Assembly: GCA_021413405.1 (NCBI GenBank)
Contig: JAIOQL010000548.1
Coordinates: 1-5,003 of the forward strand
Source: Leptospira sp.
Lineage (GTDB): Bacteria; Spirochaetota; Leptospiria; Leptospirales; Leptospiraceae
Length of the DNA: 5,003 bases
Direction of reading: 5' to 3'
Made by a program: the position numbers and the translations under genes. The notes under the pieces are model-generated. The model was not told where the DNA came from. It ran no database searches and was given only the letters and a program-made list of their open reading frames with translations. Shown in pieces: positions 1-5,003 of the stretch (position 1 is its first letter; each line of letters starts with the position of its first letter).

Positions 1-573
1 GATTGTATTGAAGAATATATACCCAATGGTGTATGCCTGGTTATCTTTCGAGTCCAGCACCTCATTCCCAATGTGGGTAGCCATTTTTCCTGCATCAATT
101 ACCAGACCTTTCATTAATGGAAGGTAATAAGATACATATGCCTGTTGCAAAAGTTGCATATTGTAAATAGAGTTGGTCGTTTGATACGGCCTTTCCTGAT
201 ACATTATGTTCTGTCCGTTTTGCATATGGAGTGTCATTCCCCAAGGACTGTCTTTTTCCGCTACTTTATCCACAGCGAGTTTTACTGCATTCACAGCAAA
301 CTGCTTGTTATAGGTATGGAAGGTTCCTTGTGTATCCTGTGTTGATCCCTGCCTGTTGTTCCATGTGTAGTTATAATACACATCAACGTAGCCCGAAAAA
401 TTAACCTTATCATACCATTTCTTTTCAGGCTCTTTCGCTTTCTCTGGAGCAGCGACTGGTTTTACAGCTGCTGCTGGTGCCGCAGGCTTTGCAGCTTGCG
501 CGATAAGCGACCCCCCTGAAATGATGAATAGTATGGGTGTAATACAAAATAATTGTCTTAGTTTTCTATTCAT
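1..573 (-). CDS. OmpL-like (BBP2-family) outer-membrane porin, N-terminal 191 residues, runs off the left edge
   Basis: The reading frame is open from ATG at 573 to the window edge with no stop, so the C-terminal part is missing. Residues 1-27 look like a Sec signal peptide: basic start MNRKLR, a hydrophobic core (about 8-24) and a likely cleavage site after A-Q-A at 25-27. Residues 28-52 form an Ala/Pro/Lys-rich linker expected to be periplasmic. From about residue 57 the sequence turns to aromatic, alternating strands typical of an outer-membrane barrel (FSGYVDVYYNY). A later block near 160-190 (QQAYVSYYLP, then GLVIDAGKMATHIGNE and DNQAYTIGY) resembles the conserved core of the putative beta-barrel porin-2 family (Pfam BBP2, OmpL-like). 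The expected role is diffusion of small solutes across the outer membrane; the substrate cannot be told. The start is fixed by a GAGGAG site 5 nt upstream and by the signal peptide. A sigma-54-type promoter lies directly upstream. The family call rests on motif memory, not on a search. Confidence 0.85.
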   Translation of the reverse strand, partial: MNRKLRQLFCITPILFIISGGSLIAQAAKPAAPAAAVKPVAAPEKAKEPEKKWYDKVNFSGYVDVYYNYTWNNRQGSTQDTQGTFHTYNKQFAVNAVKLAVDKVAEKDSPWGMTLHMQNGQNIMYQERPYQTTNSIYNMQLLQQAYVSYYLPLMKGLVIDAGKMATHIGNEVLDSKDNQAYTIGYIFFNTI

Positions 574-578
574 ATTCA

Positions 579-584
579 CTCCTC
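579..584 (-). promoter_or_regulatory. Strong Shine-Dalgarno site of the porin gene
   Basis: The minus strand reads GAGGAG, followed by 5 nt (TGAAT) and then the ATG at 573. It is the only strong ribosome binding site in the window and decides the porin start. It falls within the 17-nt leader predicted from the sigma-54 promoter. Confidence 0.85.
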
Positions 585-600
585 ACTTTTCCTACTATTA

Positions 601-617
601 AGCAAAAGGTGTGCCAA
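601..617 (-). promoter_or_regulatory. Sigma-54 (RpoN) type -24/-12 promoter for the porin gene
   Basis: The minus strand reads T-TGGCAC-ACCTT-TTGCT, an exact match to the known sigma-54 consensus YTGGCAC-N5-TTGCW, with the invariant GG and GC separated by exactly 10 nt. Taking the GC as -13/-12 puts the transcription start at the A at position 590, giving a 17-nt leader that holds the GAGGAG ribosome binding site. By rough count an exact match of this kind is expected about 0.005 times by chance on both strands of a 5-kb window. It also lies in the correct orientation, immediately before a gene. Sigma-54 promoters need an ATP-driven enhancer-binding activator, so the porin would be switched by a specific signal. 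The regulatory reading is inference; the sequence match is direct. Confidence 0.72.
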
Positions 618-633
618 CCATACAGTTTAATTT

Positions 634-658
634 AGAATGGTTATAAAGAGAGCATTCT
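634..658. repeat. Imperfectly placed dyad AGAATG-N13-CATTCT upstream of the porin promoter
   Basis: Six-base inverted arms at 634-639 and 653-658 are separated by 13 nt. The dyad lies at about -44 to -68 relative to the predicted sigma-54 start. It could be a regulator site or chance in AT-rich DNA. A weak -10-like TATAAC on the minus strand (645-640) falls between the arms. Confidence 0.25.
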
Positions 659-740
659 GGATACAATTCACCACATATTGTAGAATATTTGCACTATCTA
701 AATGGTAAATATATTAACTAAATAAATTTTTTAGAATTGC

Positions 741-757
741 TGCTTAAAAATTAAGCA
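741..757. repeat. Perfect 7-bp dyad TGCTTAA-AAA-TTAAGCA, candidate upstream activator site or weak hairpin
   Basis: The arms TGCTTAA (741-747) and TTAAGCA (751-757) are perfectly complementary around AAA. The dyad lies about -151 to -167 from the predicted porin start at 590, close to the usual range for enhancer-binding proteins of sigma-54 promoters. The heptamer TTAAGCA recurs at 598-604, overlapping the promoter -12 element. As RNA from the minus strand it would be a weak A/U-rich hairpin with a UUU loop and no following U-tract, so it is a poor terminator. The binding-site reading is inference. Confidence 0.4.
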
Positions 758-760
758 AAA
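750..760. repeat. Second copy of an 11-bp direct repeat ATTAAGCAAAA (first copy at 597-607)
   Basis: ATTAAGCAAAA occurs identically at 597-607 and 750-760, 153 bp apart and both inside the spacer before the porin. The first copy overlaps the -12 half of the sigma-54 promoter. The second overlaps the right arm of the dyad and lacks a properly spaced -24 element (GG-N9-GC), so it is not a second sigma-54 promoter. Confidence 0.5.
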
Positions 761-857
761 CGACACCTACTTGTCCAAACAAAAGCATTTTTTCAGAATT
801 TGCGAGACATAAACAGCTTTTCAATGGGATTTGCGGGAATTACTTATAATTTTTCTG

Positions 858-1373
858 TCACTTACTTTCCGGTTTCTTTTCTCTTGGACGATCCCCAAAT
901 ACATTCATAATGGTTTTAGGGGTCGTCGGTGGCGGTGTATGATTGACTCTATTCACAAAACCACGTCGAAATTGGACAATAATCTCAATGTCCGGATCGT
1001 GTTCAGGGCTGTAGCGGGCTACTGGCCGTCTATAGATAAAATATTCCAGGTCGGTACTTCCACCTGATCTTTCATCCGGCTCCCCGAGATAGTTGACTAC
1101 ATAAAGTTTTGATTTTCCATAAAGAACGCTTTTCACATCGCTGCGCAGTTTTAATCCCTGCATTTGTTCTTCTGTCAGCTTTACTGTTTGTGCTTCTTTT
1201 TCCTTTTCCCTATCCTCTGTCTTTTTGACGAGAGCATCGCATTTAGCTTTGTCCGCGACTGTTTGCATGCAATCTTTATAAAAGTTTTCGTCGACCTGAA
1301 CTTTTTGCTCAGATGCACAATGGAGGAGAAAAAGAAATGAGGTAAAGCAAAGGTATGTAAATACTGGTTTCAT
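858..1373 (-). CDS. Small predicted lipoprotein with a BamE/SmpA-like stretch
   Basis: The product has 171 residues. Residues 1-18 form a lipoprotein-like signal (MKP, then a hydrophobic run) ending at L16-L17-H18-C19. Leptospiral lipoboxes are known to be relaxed, but His at -1 is unusual, so lipidation at C19 is probable, not certain. After the signal come a Cys pair (C35, C45; C-x9-C) and a charged, probably helical segment (about 48-70). A compact part (about 76-145) contains YLGEPDERSGG, EYFIYRRP and a strand-like IIVQFRRGFVNRV. This order (helix, LG-x-P turn, aromatic strand, final strand ending in V-x-R-V) resembles the BamE/SmpA/OmlA fold, whose known member supports outer-membrane barrel assembly; the similarity is inferred by eye. 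The tail is Pro/Lys-rich. The ATG lies 1 nt after the TAA of the upstream gene and has no Shine-Dalgarno site, so translation is probably coupled to it. The specific function is unknown. Confidence 0.82.
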   Translation of the reverse strand: MKPVFTYLCFTSFLFLLHCASEQKVQVDENFYKDCMQTVADKAKCDALVKKTEDREKEKEAQTVKLTEEQMQGLKLRSDVKSVLYGKSKLYVVNYLGEPDERSGGSTDLEYFIYRRPVARYSPEHDPDIEIIVQFRRGFVNRVNHTPPPTTPKTIMNVFGDRPREKKPESK

Positions 1374-1374
1374 T

Positions 1375-2619
1375 TTACGTTACAATACTGAAAAATGAAT
1401 TTTTTGGAATGTTGAACGGGACCTTCAGTTGCACATCGGAAATGCCTCCGCTGATGACTTCTTTATTTTCCTGTTTGTAAATAATCTCTGAAATCAGGAA
1501 ATGTTTGGTATTTATTTCTCCCGGTAGAAACACTTCTATTTTATCTCCAATTTTAACTCTGTTCTTTATATCAACTGTGACAAGATCTGCATCCTCATTT
1601 ATTTCTTTGACTTTTCCCATAAACATTTGGGTTTGTATGGAGCTTGAACCATCAACATAATTTTGAAAGTCTCTTTCTTCTTCCGGAACTCTTTCTTCCA
1701 TTCCTTTTGTCAAAAATCCTGAAAAATATTTCCGCGATGCAATTTTGTCCAACTCCACAAGAAGGTTTCTGTCAAACGGGTTTCCGTCCCGGATGTCATC
1801 CAGTGCCTTCCTGTAGGCTTTTGATACAAGGGCTACATAGTATTCGCTCTTTGTCCGGCCTTCCACTTTCACAGAATCTACACCAGCTTTTGCAATGTCT
1901 TCGAGAAATTCGATAGCCCGGAGATCTTTGGAATTCATGAGATAAGTTCCGTCTTCATCTTCCTGTAGTTCCATCATTTCATCATTTTGCCGTGGATTTG
2001 TTACGAAAACCTTGTATTTATCTCTGCATGCATTGTTACAGGATCCCTGGTTTGCATCCCTGTTCGTGAAGTAATTGCTCATAAAACAACGGCCGCTGTG
2101 TGCGATACAGATTGCACCGTGAACAAAAACTTCCAGTTCCATGTCAGGAACTTCATTTTTTATCTCTGCGACTTCTGAGATGCTGACTTCCCTCGAAAGG
2201 ATAACTCTCGTTGCCCCGAGTTTTTGCCAAAATTTCACCGCAGCAAAATTCATTGTGTTGGCCTGGACTGAAATATGGACATCGATTTCAGGGTGAAGTT
2301 CGCGTGTAAGATAAATCAGACCTGGATCAGCCATAATGAACGCATCAGGTTTCAAAGCAGCCATTTCGGAAAGGTATTTTGGAAAGGTTGTAACTTTAGA
2401 ATTCCTTGGAATTGCATTTACAGTAAAATAAATTTTCTTATTATTTGAATGAGCAATTTCCACTGCAGATTTCAATGATTCCATCCTGAAATCGTTTTCT
2501 CTGGCCCGGAGGGAATAACGTGGAACACCGCAATAAACAGCATCTGCACCAAACAGATAAGCAGTTTCCATCTTTTCCGGATTCCCGGCAGGCATTAACA
2601 ATTCTGGGATTTTTTTCAT
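1375..2619 (-). CDS. trhP: U32-family protein, probable tRNA U34 hydroxylase TrhP (YegQ)
   Basis: The product has 414 residues. It opens with the U32 TIM-barrel start (PELLMPAGNPEKMETAYLFGADAVYCG, residues 5-31, described here in parts: ELLMPAG and GADAVYCG). The full U32 signature lies at 163-181: E163, F165, G168, A169, C171, G176, C178, S181. NQGSCNNACR at 190-199 adds C194 and C198. C171, C178, C194 and probably C198 could hold the [4Fe-4S] cluster known in this family. VEGRTKSEYYVA (252-263) and a beta-rich C-terminal domain (about 332-414) match the YegQ/TrhP branch, which is longer than UbiU/UbiV (about 290-330 residues). Known TrhP uses prephenate to make 5-hydroxyuridine at tRNA position 34 in the cytoplasm; the old label 'peptidase' is probably misleading. 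It starts 5 nt after the secA stop, with only a purine-rich AGAAAAAAGAAA ahead of it. E. coli YegQ is slightly longer. Alternatives are another U32 paralogue such as RlhA. Confidence 0.85.
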   Translation of the reverse strand: MKKIPELLMPAGNPEKMETAYLFGADAVYCGVPRYSLRARENDFRMESLKSAVEIAHSNNKKIYFTVNAIPRNSKVTTFPKYLSEMAALKPDAFIMADPGLIYLTRELHPEIDVHISVQANTMNFAAVKFWQKLGATRVILSREVSISEVAEIKNEVPDMELEVFVHGAICIAHSGRCFMSNYFTNRDANQGSCNNACRDKYKVFVTNPRQNDEMMELQEDEDGTYLMNSKDLRAIEFLEDIAKAGVDSVKVEGRTKSEYYVALVSKAYRKALDDIRDGNPFDRNLLVELDKIASRKYFSGFLTKGMEERVPEEERDFQNYVDGSSSIQTQMFMGKVKEINEDADLVTVDIKNRVKIGDKIEVFLPGEINTKHFLISEIIYKQENKEVISGGISDVQLKVPFNIPKNSFFSIVT

Positions 2620-2624
2620 TATAT

Positions 2625-5003
2625 TTATTTCTTTTTTCTGCGACTGCTTTTTCTTTCAGAAGACCCGCCTGCACTATTAGACGTGTTTGCATCAATTTTC
2701 CGCCTGGCCAGATCTGCCGGGAGGCCGCCACCCTGTTCACTTCCGGCTCCGCCAAACATATTCATGTCTCCGTGAGATTCCTCACCAATTTTGCGGTATT
2801 CTGCTTTTTCTTCTTTGATCTTTGAACCGTCTGTCAATTCTACTTTGAACAGGAAAGTGATTATCTCCTGTTTCAGATTGTCTACCATCAGATCAAAAAT
2901 CTTGAAGCCCTGCAGTTTATATTCCACAAGAGGGTTTTTCTCTCCATATCCGACAGTCCAGATTCCTTCCCGCAGATGATCCATTACATAGAGATGTTCT
3001 TTCCATCTATGGTCGAGGATATCGAGGAATATATTCCGTTCAAGCTGGGCCCAGACTTCTTTTCCGACAGATTCAATTTTAGCCGTGAATAGATTTTTTG
3101 CTTTTTCTGAAAGGCTGTCAAAAAGAGCAAGCTGTGCTTTTCCCTTATTAAAATCATCTGCATTGACGGTAATATCAAGGTTTACTGAATGAAGCCATTC
3201 GTTCAGAGAATCAAGATCCCAGCTTTGCGGATTGTTTCCTTCACAATGGATCAAAATCTGGGCTTCTATGACTTCTTCCATCCAGCCATGAATAATTCCG
3301 GAAATATCTTCTTTATTCAGAATGTCATTTCTGAGTTTGTAGATGAACACTCTTTGCCTGTTCATCACATCATCATATTCGAGGAGATGCTTTCTGATAT
3401 CAAAGTTGTGGCCTTCCACACGCTTTTGCGACCGTGCAATTGCGTTGCTTACCATTTTGTGCTCTATTTCCTGACCTTCTTCCATACCCAGTTTCTGCAT
3501 GATGTTCGAGATCCTGTCAGATCCGAATATCCGCATGAGATCATCCTCGAGAGATAAATAGAACCTGCTTTCCCCCGGATCTCCCTGTCTTCCGGATCGT
3601 CCGCGCAACTGGTTATCGATGCGTCTTGCCTCATGCCGTTCTGTTCCCAGGATGAAAAGACCGCCAGCGTCGATGACTTCGTTGTGTCTTGAGGCCCATT
3701 TTTCTGATTCCTGCGTCGAAGCATCTGGCACTTTCGATCCCCCAAGAACAATGTCCGTTCCACGGCCGGCCATATTTGTAGCAATTGTGATTGCATTTGG
3801 TTTTCCGGCATCTGCAATTATCTGGGCTTCTTTTTCATGGAATTTTGCGTTTAATACGTTATGCGGCAATCCTTCTTTGGCAAGCATTCCTGAAAGGAGT
3901 TCCGATTTCTCTATCGAAATCGTTCCGACGAGGACAGGTTGCTTTTTCAGATAAAGCCGTTTGATTTCCTGGACAATCGCAATGTATTTTTCCCTGCCAG
4001 TGCGATAGACCCGGTCAGCATTATCGATACGTCTCATTTTCAGATTTGGAGGAATAACAATTACATCCAGTTTATAGATCTTTGCAAACTCTTCAGCTTC
4101 TGTATCCGCAGTACCTGTCATTCCGGAAAGTTTGTTGTAGATACGGAAATAATTCTGAAAAGTAATGGATGCAAGTGTTTGAGATTCTTTTGCAATTGTC
4201 ACATTTTCTTTTGCTTCGAGGGCCTGGTGGAGACCGTCAGAATATCTTCTACCGGTCATAAGACGGCCAGTGAATTCATCGACAATGATCACTTCACCTT
4301 CCTGGACGACGTAATCCACATCTTTCTGGAAAATGTTGTGGGCTTTCAGTGCCTGGTGGACGTGATGAACGAGCTCCACATTTTCCGGTGAGTAAAGATT
4401 TTCAACGCCCAGAATCCGCTCTACAGTTGCAACGCCTGTTTCGGTCAATAGTACGTTACGCGCCTTTTCATCGACTTCATAATCCGTACCCTTGGAGAGT
4501 TTCGGGATGATCTTGTTGAGTTTTACATATTTATCTGTTGTTTCATCAGTTGGCCCGGAGATGATGAGAGGAGTTCTCGCTTCATCAATCAGGATCGAAT
4601 CCACTTCGTCAACGATTGCAAAAAAATGTTCCCTTTGCACTTTGTGATCCCTGTGCGAAACCATGTTGTCACGAAGATAGTCAAACCCGTATTCATTGTT
4701 TGTTCCGTATGTGATGTCAGCACCGTATGCAACCTGTCTTTCTTCGTGCTCCATATCATGCTGTATTACGCCAACTGTTATTCCGAGGAATTCATAGATC
4801 GGGCGCATCCAGTTCGCATCCCGTTTTGCAAGATAATCGTTCACTGTAACGAGATGTACTCCATGTCCGGCAAGAGAGTTCAGATAAACGGGAAGAGTGG
4901 AGGTCAGAGTTTTTCCTTCACCTGTTTTCATTTCAGCTATATTTCCCCAGTGAAGAGCAATCCCACCCATCAGCTGAACATCGTAGTGACGCATTCCCAT
5001 TGC
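2625..5003 (-). CDS. secA: Preprotein translocase ATPase SecA, N-terminus beyond the right edge
   Basis: SecA is the ATPase motor that drives unfolded preproteins through SecYEG. The 792 visible residues stay open to the right edge. Counting from the Met at 5000, the Walker A (MKTGEGKT, lysine 30) corresponds to E. coli K108, so about 78 residues are missing; the Met at 5000 is internal, not the start. Other landmarks are Walker B DEVDS (131-135), DEARTPLIISG (139-149) opening the preprotein cross-linking domain (about 150-295), SGMTGTA (292-298), ATNMAGRGTDIVLGG (407-421), and the motif VI region around RIDNQLRGRSGRQGD (460-474). HLLEYDDVMNRQR (538-550) marks the helical scaffold, and WKEHLYVMDHLREG with VGYGEKNP (666-690) marks the two-helix finger, keeping the tip tyrosine (Y685). 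The C-terminal linker (from about 722) is Gly/Ser-rich and ends in the basic run SSRRKKK. The zinc-binding CxCxSGxxxxxCH/C motif of SecB-binding SecA proteins is absent; the only cysteine visible is C586. It heads the cluster seen here. Confidence 0.97.
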   Translation of the reverse strand, partial: AMGMRHYDVQLMGGIALHWGNIAEMKTGEGKTLTSTLPVYLNSLAGHGVHLVTVNDYLAKRDANWMRPIYEFLGITVGVIQHDMEHEERQVAYGADITYGTNNEYGFDYLRDNMVSHRDHKVQREHFFAIVDEVDSILIDEARTPLIISGPTDETTDKYVKLNKIIPKLSKGTDYEVDEKARNVLLTETGVATVERILGVENLYSPENVELVHHVHQALKAHNIFQKDVDYVVQEGEVIIVDEFTGRLMTGRRYSDGLHQALEAKENVTIAKESQTLASITFQNYFRIYNKLSGMTGTADTEAEEFAKIYKLDVIVIPPNLKMRRIDNADRVYRTGREKYIAIVQEIKRLYLKKQPVLVGTISIEKSELLSGMLAKEGLPHNVLNAKFHEKEAQIIADAGKPNAITIATNMAGRGTDIVLGGSKVPDASTQESEKWASRHNEVIDAGGLFILGTERHEARRIDNQLRGRSGRQGDPGESRFYLSLEDDLMRIFGSDRISNIMQKLGMEEGQEIEHKMVSNAIARSQKRVEGHNFDIRKHLLEYDDVMNRQRVFIYKLRNDILNKEDISGIIHGWMEEVIEAQILIHCEGNNPQSWDLDSLNEWLHSVNLDITVNADDFNKGKAQLALFDSLSEKAKNLFTAKIESVGKEVWAQLERNIFLDILDHRWKEHLYVMDHLREGIWTVGYGEKNPLVEYKLQGFKIFDLMVDNLKQEIITFLFKVELTDGSKIKEEKAEYRKIGEESHGDMNMFGGAGSEQGGGLPADLARRKIDANTSNSAGGSSERKSSRRKKK

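Larger units (their letters stand above)
574..857. other. AT-rich intergenic spacer between the lipoprotein and porin genes
   Basis: I see no coding sequence in these 284 nt. The part near the porin (574-617) holds the ribosome binding site and the sigma-54 promoter, and the middle holds the dyads and direct repeats. The part following the lipoprotein stop (about 780-857) has no GC-rich stem with a U-tract. The best pairing there is AAAAGC with GCTTTT across a loop of about 30 nt, which is too weak to call. Termination of the upstream cluster may therefore be Rho-dependent, or transcription may read through into the porin. Confidence 0.6.

Noticed and set aside
145..345. Plus-strand 66-residue open frame
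   Set aside because: It lies antisense within the porin coding sequence, has no ribosome binding site, and its composition looks like a frame shadow.
640..666. Sigma-70-like promoter for the porin (TTGTAT at 666-661, TATAAC at 645-640, minus strand)
   Set aside because: The spacer is only 15 nt and the -35 is poor; the AT-rich context makes such matches common. The sigma-54 match closer to the gene is far better.
744..767. Second sigma-54 promoter at the repeated TTTTGCTTAAT
   Set aside because: The upstream GG is at N9, not N10, and the -24 element reads AGGTGT instead of TGGCAC, so only the -12 half is shared.
781..826. Possible terminator after the lipoprotein (AAAAGC pairing with GCTTTT)
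   Set aside because: The loop is about 30 nt, the stem is short and AU-rich, and no U-tract follows in a useful position.
831..1067. Plus-strand 78-residue open frame crossing the lipoprotein stop
   Set aside because: It overlaps the 3' end of the lipoprotein in antisense, has no recognisable motif and no promoter or ribosome binding site.
2441..2755. Minus-strand 104-residue frame bridging the secA-trhP junction
   Set aside because: It overlaps two well-supported genes in another frame on the same strand, and the protein has a low-complexity, family-less sequence.
3189..4391. Several antisense open frames within secA (for example 3189-3557, 3619-3954 and 3939-4391)
   Set aside because: All are antisense to highly conserved SecA motifs and show no independent signal of coding.

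Overview
The window reads as chromosomal DNA from a spirochaete of the Leptospira group. The evidence is an OmpL-like (BBP2-type) porin with an Ala/Pro/Lys-rich linker, a lipoprotein with a relaxed spirochaete-style lipobox, and moderately AT-rich DNA with very AT-rich intergenic sequence. The genus is inferred from protein style, not from a database match. All four genes lie on the minus strand, so they are read from right to left. I see no tRNA, rRNA, CRISPR array, insertion sequence or prophage signal.

Positions 5003 to 858 form a tightly packed three-gene cluster: secA (its first ~78 codons lie beyond the right edge), a U32-family protein best matched to the tRNA hydroxylase TrhP/YegQ, and a small lipoprotein with a BamE/SmpA-like stretch. 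The gaps are 5 nt and 1 nt, and the two downstream genes lack strong Shine-Dalgarno sites, which suggests one transcript with translational coupling. The genes touch protein export (SecA), wobble-base modification of tRNA (TrhP) and the cell envelope (lipoprotein).

Positions 857 to 574 are a 284-nt AT-rich spacer with no convincing gene and no classical intrinsic terminator. It contains the most notable regulatory signal of the window: an exact match to the sigma-54 (RpoN) promoter consensus, TGGCAC-N5-TTGCT. This match lies just upstream of a strong GAGGAG ribosome binding site and the porin start. A perfect 7-bp dyad about 150-170 bp upstream of the predicted transcription start repeats the TTAAGCA heptamer that overlaps the promoter -12 element. 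It sits roughly where an enhancer-binding activator would bind.

Positions 573 to 1 hold the first 191 codons of the outer-membrane porin, which runs off the left edge.

The content is mostly ordinary housekeeping and envelope genes, and I found no strong case for a wholly new system. The points worth a second look are the sigma-54 control of the porin, the SecA tail without a zinc-binding motif, and the unusual lipobox with coupled translation of the small lipoprotein.
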